A stretch of 14,913 nucleotides of DNA from DASQVO01 sp035640715 (GTDB lineage Bacteria > Actinomycetota > Actinomycetes > Streptosporangiales > Streptosporangiaceae). The stretch covers positions 1 through 14,913 of the forward strand of contig DASQVO010000209.1 in NCBI GenBank assembly GCA_035640715.1, in the 5' to 3' direction. Shown here in pieces: positions 1 to 6,974 of this stretch. The first letter of the stretch is position 1; the number at the start of each line of letters is the position of its first letter. The notes under the pieces are model-generated. The model did no database searches and was not told the origin of the DNA. It was given only the letters and a program-made list of their open reading frames with translations. Position numbers and translations under genes: made by a program.

Positions 1-12
1 GCGTCGTTACGG

Positions 13-44
13 TGTCCGCTCCGGCGCGTCGGCCGGAGCGGACA
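13..44. terminator. perfect 13-bp hairpin at left edge
   Basis: TGTCCGCTCCGGC (13-25) and its exact reverse complement (32-44) flank a six-base loop. No T-tract follows on either strand, so this is not a textbook intrinsic terminator, though strong U-less hairpins are common behind actinomycete genes. It may end a gene lying left of the window. Its strand and role are inferred. Confidence 0.5.
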
Positions 45-147
45 TGGCGCCCCGGACGCTGTTCTCCCGGAAGCTGATCCGTCGGAGTCGGCGAAACCCT
101 CACCGCGATTGGGCGGAGGGGGCCTAAAGCGCGCACTGGTCTCGCGA

Positions 148-160
148 CAATGGACCATTG
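148..160. promoter_or_regulatory. 13-bp palindrome upstream of the aminotransferase remnant
   Basis: CAATGGACCATTG is a perfect inverted repeat (6-1-6) ending 23 bases before the ATG at 184. Its position would suit an operator or a site overlapping the promoter of the decayed aminotransferase gene. Only the symmetry and location are visible; no regulator can be named. Confidence 0.25.
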
Positions 161-183
161 CCGGGATTGGAGAAAGCGTGACG

Positions 184-598
184 ATGGATATCGCTGCCCT
201 GGGAACACAGCTACGTCAACGTCCTCGGCCTGGGCGCGGCCGTCCGGCAGGCCCTGGACCTGGGCCTCGCCGCGATCGGCCAGCGGACTATCGCGCTGGG
301 AGCCCGGCTCCGCGACCAGCTCAGCGCGCTGCCCGGCGTGACCACCCATGACCTCGGCCAGGAGCGCTGCGCCATCGTGACCGCCAAGATCGGCGGCCTG
401 CCGGCCGAGCAGGCCGCCCAAGCCCTGGGTCGCGCCGGAGTCAACGTGACCACCACCGTGCCCGAGCACAACCCGCTCGACACCGAAGACCGCGGCGTCC
501 ACCCGCTCATCCGCTTTTCCCCGCACTACTACAACACCGAAGACGAAATCGACCGCGCCACCGAACTGGTCGCCGGCCTGGCCAGCGCAGCGATGTGA
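184..598 (+). pseudogene. aminotransferase class V, internally deleted
   Basis: The gene keeps its own start: a GGAGAAAG ribosome site (169-176), seven bases, then ATG at 184 encoding MDIAAL, the N-terminus usual for one group of actinomycete SufS-like class V aminotransferases. Near 199 the reading frame shifts by one, and the sequence continues as the family's C-terminal third, from WEHSYVNVLGLG through the motif FSPHYYNTEDEID to a TGA at 596-598. Only about 132 C-terminal residues remain of the roughly 390 usual. The PLP-lysine segment and most of the large domain are missing, so about 250 codons were lost together with the frame. It cannot be an active PLP enzyme. A short C-terminal product from the ATG at 338 is possible on paper but has no clear ribosome site. 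Family assignment of the C-terminal part is confident; the N-terminal match rests on six residues. Confidence 0.75.
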
Positions 599-606
599 TC
601 CGGTTG

Positions 607-678
607 TCAGGCGGGCTCCATGCCGAAGCGCACCATCAGCGCCCTTTCCTCCCCGTCGCCGATGCCCCGGTCGGTCAT
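607..678 (-). CDS. possible 23-residue small ORF, unknown function
   Basis: A minus-strand ATG at 678 is preceded by GGAAGGA at about four bases, a good ribosome site. It opens a 23-residue frame, MTDRGIGDGEERALMVRFGM plus three residues, ending in TGA. It lies downstream of the PPOX gene on the same strand (58 bases from that stop) and overlaps nothing else. I do not recognise it. It could be a real small protein, the tail of a lost gene, or chance. Confidence 0.25.
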   Translation of the reverse strand: MTDRGIGDGEERALMVRFGMEPA

Positions 679-735
679 GGTTCCTTCCGGGGACAGATGC
701 TTCCGTGGGCCGGCGACCCCGGCCCGTCGTCCTGC

Positions 736-1161
736 TCAGTCTGTCATGTTGAAGTAGGCGATGACCTTCGTCGGGCGGACACGGACCGCCAGTTCGCCCG
801 GCACGCCGTTGCGCCGCCCGAACTCCGCCGCGCGGTCAGCTCCGACGTAGCGGGCAGCGATCGCGGTCGCCGTTCGTAGCAGTTCGGCCGGATCCTCGGA
901 CAGCTCCGCATTGCCCTGAACCTGGACGAACCCGTACGGCTCCTGCTCGAGATCGACCGAGATCGCCACTCGGGGATCCCGGGCGAGAGAGCGGCCCTTG
1001 GCGGTGTCCTTACCGGTATTGAAGACCAGCTCGTCGCCCTCGACGATGAACCAGACCGGGGCGACGAGGGCGCGGCCGCCCGAGCCGAGATAGCCGAGCT
1101 TGCCCGTCCGTGTGCCTTCGGTGAGAAAGGCTCGGATCTCCGGATCGGTGAGAGATGGCAC
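736..1161 (-). CDS. PPOX-class (F420/FMN split-barrel) flavoprotein
   Basis: This 141-residue protein has the compact split beta-barrel pattern of the pyridoxamine-5'-phosphate-oxidase superfamily, in the actinobacterial Rv1155-like group that usually binds F420 or FMN. Visible marks are the start LTDPEIRAFL, the strand GRALVAPVWFIVEGDELVFN, the cofactor-side stretch TAKGRSLARDPRVAISVD, the middle strand FVQVQGNAEL and the closing VRVRPTKVIAYF. The length is complete for the family. Start is a GTG at 1161, next residues PSLTDPE; there is no Shine-Dalgarno, but a TAGACT -10-like hexamer lies seven bases upstream, suggesting a leaderless mRNA. The substrate is unknown; the family reduces diverse small molecules or detoxifies quinone-like compounds. 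Whether the cofactor is F420, FMN or haem cannot be told by eye. It stands alone, convergent with the decayed aminotransferase. Confidence 0.85.
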   Translation of the reverse strand: MPSLTDPEIRAFLTEGTRTGKLGYLGSGGRALVAPVWFIVEGDELVFNTGKDTAKGRSLARDPRVAISVDLEQEPYGFVQVQGNAELSEDPAELLRTATAIAARYVGADRAAEFGRRNGVPGELAVRVRPTKVIAYFNMTD

Positions 1162-1168
1162 AGGCTCA

Positions 1169-1174
1169 AGTCTA
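1169..1174 (-). promoter_or_regulatory. -10-like hexamer for a leaderless PPOX transcript
   Basis: On the minus strand TAGACT fits TANNNT and is followed by seven bases and then the GTG start at 1161. This spacing would place transcription initiation at or within a base or two of the start codon. No convincing -35 box is seen at the expected distance. Confidence 0.4.
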
Positions 1175-1256
1175 AGTTCGCGGCGGCGGTCACCGTCGGC
1201 GCCCTCGCGCCAGACCGGGCGTCAGTTGCCCCAGCGGGCGAGGCTCGTCTGACGCT

Positions 1257-1370
1257 CCATGGTGGAGCGGGGCCAGCCTGCGCTTGCACTTCCGCCGGCC
1301 CGTGGGCACCAGCCTCACCGCCTACGCAAGGCCTTCGCCCAGTTACGGCGACGGGTGGAGTTCCCGCAGC
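1257..1370 (+). pseudogene. remnant of an AraC/GlxA-type HTH domain
   Basis: Plus-strand codons 1269-1325 read SGASLRLHFRRPVGTSLTAY. This is the second helix-turn-helix of AraC/GlxA-family regulators, where the usual text is close to SLRLHFRRRVGTSPTAYRRAF. At 1325 the frame slips by one base, and the next frame continues the expected text as RKAFAQLRRRVEF, running into the hairpin at 1352. The N-terminal domain and first HTH are absent. This is a roughly 35-residue fossil and not a gene. Both the homology and the frameshift are read directly. The identity of the original regulator is unknown. Confidence 0.6.
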
Positions 1371-1390
1371 TTCTGCGGGAACTCCACCCG
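1352..1390 (-). terminator. 18-bp perfect hairpin downstream of the MFS gene
   Basis: CGGGTGGAGTTCCCGCAG (1352-1369) and its exact reverse complement (1373-1390) enclose only CTT (or AAG on the other strand). The stem lies about 105 bases past the stop of the minus-strand MFS gene, where a terminator would be expected. No U-tract follows. Such a long perfect stem with a three-base loop could equally be the footprint of a small inverted-repeat element. Confidence 0.55.
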
Positions 1391-1495
1391 ATCTTGACCG
1401 CCCAGTGCTGGCGGCGTGGCCGTGCGGCCCAGGACCCCGTATCCGCAGGGCTTCCCTGTCCTACGCCTCGGCGGGCGCTGTTGGCGCGCCGATGG

Positions 1496-3205
1496 TCACA
1501 CGCCGGCGCTCATCGGGTTGACGCCGGCTAGGTCCTCGCGGCGGACCCGGATCGCGAGCACGGTGATCACGAGACCCAGGAACGCGATTCCGGCCGAGAC
1601 GAGGTAACCATGAGAGAAGCCCACCGACAGGGCGTGATGGTAGATGGACGTCTGGAGCGCAGCCGCCTTGGCGTGGGTCAGCGGGTGACCCGTCTTGGCG
1701 GCCGCGGCTGCGGCATGCGTCGCCGTCACCATCTGGCTCCTGACGCTGTTGGCCACCGCGCTCCACGCCACGGTCCCGAGCACGGCCAGCCCGATCGAGC
1801 CACCGACCTGCTGGCCGGTATTGAGCAGGCTGGACGCCACACCGGAGTCCGTATCGGCGACCTTACTGAGCGCCACCAGTGAGATCGGCACGAACAGCAG
1901 GCCCAGGCCGAACGCGGTCACCATCATCGGGCCGAGCAGGCCGCCGGCATAGGTGCTGTGCTCGTTGATCCGCGACAGCCAGAACATGCCGCCGGTGCCG
2001 ATCACCGAGCCGGCCAGCATCAGCGGCCGGGCCCCGATCCTCGGGACGAACTGTGAGCCAATCCCCGACGACAGCATGATGGTCGCCACCATCGGCAGGT
2101 AGGCGAAACCCGACTTCAGGGGGCTGTAGCCCCACACCTGCTGGACGAAGAGGGTGAGGAAGAAGAACATGCCGAACATCGCGGTGCCGACGCACAGCAT
2201 GATCAGATAGGAACCGGAGCGGTCCCGGCTGCGCAGCACGCGTATCGGCATCAGCGCGTGCTCGCTCCGCCATTCAATGATCGCGAACGCGACGAGCAGG
2301 ACCACGGCGGCGACGAGCGAGACCACGACCTTGGTGTCACCCCAGTGAGACACGCCGTTCGCGCTGGTCGCGGCATTCGACAGGCCGTAGACGAGTGCGG
2401 AGAGGCCCACGGTGGCCGTGATCGCGCCGGGCAGATCGAACCGGCCGTGCTGCCTGGCCGACTCACCGAGGACGCGCGGCGCCGCCAGGGCAACGGCGAG
2501 CCCGATCGGCACGTTGACGAAGAGCACCCAGCGCCAGGACGCGTAGTTGGTGAGCAGGCCGCCGGCGATCAGGCCGACGGCGCCGCCGGCCACGCTCATC
2601 GCCGCGTACACGCCCATCGCGCGGTTACGCTCCCGCCCTTCCGGGAACGTGACGGCGATCAGCGACAGTGCGGTGGGCGCGGCGAAAGCCCCGCCGATTC
2701 CCTGCACCACCCGGGCGGCGAGCAACCAGGCTTGGTTGGTGGCGAAGCCTCCGGCGAGCGATGCCAGCGAGAACAGCAGGATGCCGAAGATGAAGATCCG
2801 GCGCCTGCCCAGCAGGTCCCCGGACCGGCCGCCCAGCAGCAGCAGCCCGCCGAAGGCGAGGGTGTACGCGTTGATGACCCACTCCAGGTTGGTGCCGGAG
2901 AAGCCGAGCGCAGCCTGGATGCGGGGGAGTGCGACGTTGACGATGGTCGCGTCGAGCACGACCATGAGCTGAGCCGTCGCGATGACGGCGAGGGCCAGGC
3001 CCAGATGGCGCGGGCGGGCGGCCGTCGCGCCGTCCGAGGCGGCCCGCCGGGCTGTTTTCGTGGCGGTACCCGGCAGTGCCTGGGCAGCAGCCCCGTTTGT
3101 GGCAGGATCCGAGACCGTCTGGGCGGCCAGGCTCGTGGCGGGTTCGCCGCGCGGCGCATCTGCCGTCGGGTCCTCGCGCCCAGTGTCGCGTGAGGTTGCG
3201 GACAA
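1496..3205 (-). CDS. DHA2-family MFS drug efflux transporter (14 TM)
   Basis: This inner-membrane proton-coupled exporter is of the EmrB/QacA type. After a hydrophilic Ala/Thr-rich leader of about 65 residues come the first helix and motif D1, LDATIVNVALPRI (residues 84-96), then motif A, GGRSGDLLGRRRIF (125-138). The ARVVQGIGGAF segment, the motif C-like GGAVGLIAGGLL, the WRWVLFVNVPIG loop typical of 14-helix members, and further hydrophobic helices to the C-terminus follow. The total of about 569 residues is slightly long because of the leader. I chose the TTG at 3205 because AAGGGAG stands six bases before it; an in-frame ATG at 3232 has only weak ribosome-site character and would give 578 residues. 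It follows the MarR gene on the same strand after 242 bases, so it is a likely target of that repressor. The drug or metabolite exported is unknown; antibiotics and dyes are typical of the family. Confidence 0.92.
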   Translation of the reverse strand: MSATSRDTGREDPTADAPRGEPATSLAAQTVSDPATNGAAAQALPGTATKTARRAASDGATAARPRHLGLALAVIATAQLMVVLDATIVNVALPRIQAALGFSGTNLEWVINAYTLAFGGLLLLGGRSGDLLGRRRIFIFGILLFSLASLAGGFATNQAWLLAARVVQGIGGAFAAPTALSLIAVTFPEGRERNRAMGVYAAMSVAGGAVGLIAGGLLTNYASWRWVLFVNVPIGLAVALAAPRVLGESARQHGRFDLPGAITATVGLSALVYGLSNAATSANGVSHWGDTKVVVSLVAAVVLLVAFAIIEWRSEHALMPIRVLRSRDRSGSYLIMLCVGTAMFGMFFFLTLFVQQVWGYSPLKSGFAYLPMVATIMLSSGIGSQFVPRIGARPLMLAGSVIGTGGMFWLSRINEHSTYAGGLLGPMMVTAFGLGLLFVPISLVALSKVADTDSGVASSLLNTGQQVGGSIGLAVLGTVAWSAVANSVRSQMVTATHAAAAAAKTGHPLTHAKAAALQTSIYHHALSVGFSHGYLVSAGIAFLGLVITVLAIRVRREDLAGVNPMSAGV

Positions 3206-3447
3206 GTCATTCTCCCTTGCATGAGGACGCATAAGTCTTGCTCAAGGGCGCAATGATCCATGGCCGTGGCACTATGTGCCCGGCACCTAGCTGGATGCTT
3301 AGCGGAATCCCCGATTTAATGACGCCGTAGGGCCGTCAGCTGTGACATTGCGGGATGCGCCCGCCGCCCTGATATGGAGCCGGCAACTCCGACGGCTCTC
3401 GGCATCTCTCGATAGCGTGCAAGATATGACTGGCAGTAAATTTTCTG
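3206..3447. other. intergenic stretch between marR and the MFS gene
   Basis: The stretch is noticeably less G+C-rich than the genes around it. GGCACTATGTGCC (about 3267-3279) forms a 5-3-5 inverted repeat, and GAGCCG...CGGCTC (3377-3398) is a weak six-base stem with a ten-base loop. Neither resembles the 13-bp palindrome in front of marR. A separate promoter for the transporter is likely here but cannot be placed. No gene was found. Confidence 0.3.
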
Positions 3448-3972
3448 TTAGTTCACGTAACGGCCCGATCGCCTCCCCGTGGTCGCCGTCTCGCCAGTGA
3501 CGGTCTCGCTCAGCCCCTTGCAGCCGGACATGGCCTGACCCGAATCAAAGCCGGCCAGCAGTTTCCGCAGTATCCCCAGCAGGCATTCACGCTCGCCCAC
3601 GTCAAGCACGTGCGCCCACGGCACTCGTGTGGAGAACTCCGTTTCCAGCCGCTCTCTCATCGCGGCGCCCTCGGAGGTCAGGACGATGCTCTTGATCCGC
3701 CGGTCGCGCTCCGACGTCTCACGCCTGGCGAGCCCGCGCTTCTCGAGGCCATTGGCGATCATGGTCACGAAGGACGGGTCACAGTGCAGCCGCTGTCCAA
3801 GCTCCTTCATGGTCAGCGGCTCCTCCAGCTTGTGCAGGCCCACGAGGTCACTGACGGACAGCCCCAGAAGCTGAGCGATTCCCTGGCCAAGCACGGAGGC
3901 CCGCTTTATAAGCTCAGACAGGGCATCCATGATCTCCAGGTTCAGCTCATCCTCGCGTGACCGGTCCGGCAC
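3448..3972 (-). CDS. MarR-family transcriptional regulator
   Basis: This 174-residue winged-helix regulator is probably a ligand-released repressor. The N-terminal helices carry the dimer face. The HTH covers roughly residues 53-79 (LTMKELGQRL, then DPSFVTMIANGLEKRGL), and the wing is RRETSERDRRIKSIVLTSEG, with the conserved D-R-R of the family. The C-terminal helices return to the dimer interface, and the last 35 residues are polar and unconserved. Start is GTG at 3972: a near-perfect GAGGAGGTGA lies seven bases upstream, which settles it. It is divergent from the Tat flavo-oxidase and upstream of the DHA2 pump. The paired 13-bp palindrome 86-115 bases upstream of its start is the natural operator, so autoregulation and control of the oxidase are inferred. 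The ligand is unknown, though neighbours suggest an aromatic or antibiotic-like compound. Confidence 0.92.
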   Translation of the reverse strand: MPDRSREDELNLEIMDALSELIKRASVLGQGIAQLLGLSVSDLVGLHKLEEPLTMKELGQRLHCDPSFVTMIANGLEKRGLARRETSERDRRIKSIVLTSEGAAMRERLETEFSTRVPWAHVLDVGERECLLGILRKLLAGFDSGQAMSGCKGLSETVTGETATTGRRSGRYVN

Positions 3973-4058
3973 GCACTCACCTCCTCAGCCGGAGGATCGC
4001 ACAGGGGTCTGACATTCCGGATGACTCCGGCGCCCGTCTGCCTCTTCCGGCTGCATCT

Positions 4059-4087
4059 TTGAGTCACTCAACCGTTGAGTGACTCAA
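4059..4087. promoter_or_regulatory. double palindromic operator, probably for the adjacent MarR
   Basis: TTGAGTCACTCAA (4059-4071) and TTGAGTGACTCAA (4075-4087) are each palindromic around one central base and are reverse complements of each other. They are separated by CCG, so the whole 29-bp block is also symmetric apart from its centre. The centre-to-centre spacing is 16 bp. The block lies in the divergent region between the MarR gene (3972, minus) and the flavo-oxidase (4299, plus). MarR dimers bind sites of this kind, so binding by the neighbouring MarR is a strong inference. Confidence 0.75.
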
Positions 4088-4298
4088 CCATATTGCGATG
4101 CCCGGGAGAAATCAAATCTTTATGGGGCCGGCGGGCAGCGGGAAACCGGTGTCATGCGCCATTACCATGGACAAGCCCGGCTTATATGCCCAGACGCAAC
4201 CGAATCGCGTCATCCACCGTCTACAACGCTGAGCGGCCGTCTCAGCATCCCGGTGCGGTGCCGGGCACACGGTTGCGCTCAGACGGGGGGCGACGACC
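4088..4298 (+). promoter_or_regulatory. promoter/5' leader region of the flavo-oxidase
   Basis: The 211 bases between the double operator and the TTG start contain an AT-rich patch (AAATCAAATCTTTATG, about 4110-4125) and TTATAT near 4175, unusual in this G+C-rich setting and plausible for promoter elements. No canonical -35/-10 pair could be fixed. A 21-residue ORF at 4167-4232 lacks a ribosome site. Confidence 0.35.
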
Positions 4299-5933
4299 TT
4301 GGCCAGTCCGGCGCCGGATCACAGCATGTCAGTGCCGAACGCGCGCGGGCGCCGCGCTTTCCTGCGTTCGGCGGGAGCGGCCTGCGGAGTTGCGGCGCTG
4401 TCGGCGTTCACCCGGGCCGGTGACGGCACCGCCAGCGCGCGAGCGGAACGGCAATCTCTGACTGCGAACCTTGCGGGCTCTGTCGCGGCACGACCGGGCC
4501 CAACGTCGGCCGATTGGGCGGCACTGGCACACGACCTGTCAGGCCGCCTGGTCCGGCCGGGCGCGGCGGGCTACAACACGGCACGTGAGCTCTTCGACCC
4601 CCGGTTCGACAGCATCCGGCCGGCCGGGATCGCGTACTGCCGGACCCCGCATGACGTCGCTACCTGCCTCGGCTTCGCGCGGAAATACGGCGTACCCGTC
4701 GCGGCCCGTTCCGGCGGGCACAGCTACGCGGGCTGGTCATCGACCACGGGACTGATCATCGACGTGACGTCCATGGCCACAGTAAGCGTGGATACCGCAT
4801 CGGGAACCGCGGCTGTCGGCGCGGGAACGCGTCTGATCGACATGTACAACGGGCTCGCCGCCCACGGCCGCGCCGTACCCGGCGGTTCGTGCCCGACCGT
4901 CGGGATCGCCGGGCTGGCGCTCGGCGGCGGTGTCGGCGTGGTGGGCCGTGCCTACGGCCTGACATGCGACAATCTGGTAGCGGTGCAGATCGTCACCGCC
5001 GACGGCCAGGTCCGCACCTGCGACGCCCGCCGTATGCCCAACCTCTTCTGGGCCTGCCGCGGTGGCGGCGGAGGCAACTTCGGCGTCGCGACGTCCTTCA
5101 CGTTCAGGACGCATCCCATCTCCGGGATCGTCCTGTTCTTCCTGTCCTGGCCGTGGGCACGCGCCGCCAAGGTGATCTCCGCTTGGCAGGCCTGGGCGCC
5201 GCACGGCCCGGACCAGCTCTGGTCCAACGTCCACCTCGCCGCCGCACCCGGTGGCACCACGCCCTCGATCCAGGTCGGCGGCACGTACCTGGGCAGCGTG
5301 GCCGAGGCAGCCAGCCAGCTGGCGAAGCTGTACGCGGCGGTCGGCTCGGACCCGTCCGGCCACTTCCTCGAGAGCACCTCCTACCTGCACGCCATGCTGG
5401 TGGAGGCAGGCTGCGCGTCGCTGGACGTCAGCGCGTGCCATCTGCCGGGACAGGCGCCCGGCGGCAGGCTCGCCCGCCAGCCGCAGTACGCCAAGTCGGA
5501 CTTCTTCACGCGCCCGCTGACGGGAACCGCGATCGGGACCTTGCTCAGCGGCGTGGAGAGCCTGCAGAAGACCAGCGGAGCGGCTGGCGGCAGTGGGGGA
5601 GTGGCCTTCGACGCCCTCGGCGGCGCGATCAACCGGGTCGGACCGGGCGCTTCGGCGTTCGTCCACCGGAACGCGCTGTTCCTGGCCCAGTACACCACCG
5701 ACTGGCCGTCCGGGGCTGCAGCAGCCGCCGTCGCTCGGCAGCACGCGTGGCTGCGCGCCTTCTACGGCTCCATGCGCCCGTACGCCAGTGGGGAGTCCTA
5801 CCAGAACTACATCGACCCCGACCTGTCCACGTGGCGCCAGGCGTACTACGGCGCGAACTACCCTCGCCTCGCGCAGGTCAAAGCCGCGTATGACCCGGCC
5901 CACCTGTTCAGCTTTCCCCAGGCGATCAGCTAG
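4299..5933 (+). CDS. Tat-exported BBE-like FAD-linked oxidase
   Basis: This 544-residue secreted flavoprotein is of the PCMH/berberine-bridge-enzyme type. A twin-arginine signal is clear: GRRAFLRSAG (17-26), a hydrophobic stretch, then an Ala-rich region with a likely cleavage near 46-50. The FAD-binding domain carries RSGGHSY with His141, and GSCPTVGIAGLALGGG with Cys198. These are the two residues that tether FAD in bicovalent members such as glucooligosaccharide oxidase and BBE. The C-terminal berberine-like segment is present (YQNYIDPDL 501-509, then YYGANYPRLAQVKAAYDP). Such enzymes oxidise alcohols, sugars or amines using O2 and are often tailoring enzymes for natural products; the substrate here is unknown. 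Start TTG at 4299 has GGGGGG eight bases upstream. An ATG at 4326 lacks a ribosome site but would still leave the Tat motif intact. Its divergent placement from marR implies ligand-induced expression. Confidence 0.92.
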   Translation: MASPAPDHSMSVPNARGRRAFLRSAGAACGVAALSAFTRAGDGTASARAERQSLTANLAGSVAARPGPTSADWAALAHDLSGRLVRPGAAGYNTARELFDPRFDSIRPAGIAYCRTPHDVATCLGFARKYGVPVAARSGGHSYAGWSSTTGLIIDVTSMATVSVDTASGTAAVGAGTRLIDMYNGLAAHGRAVPGGSCPTVGIAGLALGGGVGVVGRAYGLTCDNLVAVQIVTADGQVRTCDARRMPNLFWACRGGGGGNFGVATSFTFRTHPISGIVLFFLSWPWARAAKVISAWQAWAPHGPDQLWSNVHLAAAPGGTTPSIQVGGTYLGSVAEAASQLAKLYAAVGSDPSGHFLESTSYLHAMLVEAGCASLDVSACHLPGQAPGGRLARQPQYAKSDFFTRPLTGTAIGTLLSGVESLQKTSGAAGGSGGVAFDALGGAINRVGPGASAFVHRNALFLAQYTTDWPSGAAAAAVARQHAWLRAFYGSMRPYASGESYQNYIDPDLSTWRQAYYGANYPRLAQVKAAYDPAHLFSFPQAIS

Positions 5934-5948
5934 CGACCGCCCGCCGTT

Positions 5949-6974
5949 TCAGTGCGCGCTCGACGCCGCCCAGATGTTGATGCCCGACTCCACCGCGTGG
6001 TGGTCGATCTCGGCGAGGTCTTCGGTGCTGAACTCGGTCGTGTCCGCGGCAGCGAGGTTCTCCTCGAGCTGGGCGACGCTGCTGGCGCCGATGAGCGCCG
6101 AGGTGACCCGCGGGTCCCGCAACGTCCAGGAGATCGCGAGCTGGGCGAGCGTCTGCCCCCGCCGCCGGGCGATCTCGGCCAGCGCGCGGACGTGCGTTAG
6201 CGTCTGGTCGCTGAGCTGGTCGGCGGTCAGTGACCCGTTACGGCTGGCCCGGGAGCCGGCTGGCACGCCGCCGAGATATTTCCCGGTGAGGACACCCTGG
6301 GCCAGGGGCGAGAACGCGATGCAGCCGATGCCCTCCTTCTCGAGGACGTCCAGCAGGCCGCCCTCGATCCAGCGGTTGATCATCGAATACGACGGCTGGT
6401 GAATCAGCAGCGGCGTACCGAGCCCCTTCATGATGGCGGCCGCCTCGGCCGTTCGTTCGGCTGAATAAGAGGAGATCCCGGCGTAGAGCGCGCGCCCAGA
6501 CCGGACGGCCGCATCCAGCGCCCCCATGGTCTCCTCGAGCGGGGTGTCCGGGTCGAACCGGTGGCTGTAGAAGATATCCACGTAGTCCAGGCCCATCCTG
6601 GCCAGCGACTGGTCCAGGCTGGCGAGCAGGTACTTGCGCGAGCCCCAGTTGCCATAGGGGCCGGGCCACATGTCGTAGCCCGCCTTGGTCGAGATGATCA
6701 GTTCGTCACGGTACGGGCGGAAGTCCTCCCGCATGAGCCGTCCGAAGTTGATCTCCGCGGCGCCGTAGGCCGGCCCGTAGTTGTTGGCCAGATCGAAGTG
6801 GGTGACGCCGAGATCGAAGGCGCGCCGCAGGATCGCCCGCTGGTCATCGAGCGGGCGGTCATCCCCGAAGTTCTGCCACAGGCCGAGCGAGATCACGGGA
6901 AGCTGGATGCCGCTTCTACCGGAACGGCGATAGCTGATCTTCTCATAGCGGTCATTGGCGGCAATGTAGGTCAT
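5949..6974 (-). CDS. yghZ: aldo-keto reductase, YghZ / L-glyceraldehyde-3-phosphate reductase type
   Basis: This 341-residue cytosolic NADPH-dependent (beta/alpha)8 reductase follows E. coli YghZ closely along its whole length: SLGLWQNFGDDRPLDDQRAI, HFDLANNYGPAYGAAE, ELIISTKAGYDMWPGPYG and the end ASSAH. The catalytic tetrad is visible as Asp61, Tyr66, Lys97 and His138. ALIGASSVAQLEEN near the C-terminus is the cofactor-phosphate site. The known activity of this group is stereospecific reduction of L-glyceraldehyde-3-phosphate and detoxification of methylglyoxal-like aldehydes. I start at ATG 6974 because MTYIAANDRYEKISYR aligns with the family N-terminus; a GTG at 7016 would add 14 unconserved residues. 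No clear Shine-Dalgarno is seen. It converges on the flavo-oxidase with only 15 bases between stops. A functional link, reducing a product of the oxidase, is possible but only suggested by position. Confidence 0.92.
   Translation of the reverse strand: MTYIAANDRYEKISYRRSGRSGIQLPVISLGLWQNFGDDRPLDDQRAILRRAFDLGVTHFDLANNYGPAYGAAEINFGRLMREDFRPYRDELIISTKAGYDMWPGPYGNWGSRKYLLASLDQSLARMGLDYVDIFYSHRFDPDTPLEETMGALDAAVRSGRALYAGISSYSAERTAEAAAIMKGLGTPLLIHQPSYSMINRWIEGGLLDVLEKEGIGCIAFSPLAQGVLTGKYLGGVPAGSRASRNGSLTADQLSDQTLTHVRALAEIARRRGQTLAQLAISWTLRDPRVTSALIGASSVAQLEENLAAADTTEFSTEDLAEIDHHAVESGINIWAASSAH

Noticed and set aside
1446..1458. CAGGG-CTT-CCCTG mini-hairpin just after the MFS stop
   Set aside because: A five-base stem is expected by chance in DNA of this composition, and the 18-bp hairpin further on is a better terminator candidate.
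2258..3193. 311-residue plus-strand frame opposite the MFS gene
   Set aside because: Composition (Gly, Arg, Asp, Gln repeats) and lack of any domain mark it as the antisense shadow of the transporter.
4167..4232. 21-residue ORF in the flavo-oxidase leader (MDKPGLYAQTQ...)
   Set aside because: No ribosome site, no run of a regulatory amino acid and no overlapping hairpin; a leader peptide cannot be supported.
4737..5903. 388-residue minus-strand frame opposite the flavo-oxidase
   Set aside because: No domain pattern; the sense strand encodes a complete BBE-like enzyme with all motifs.
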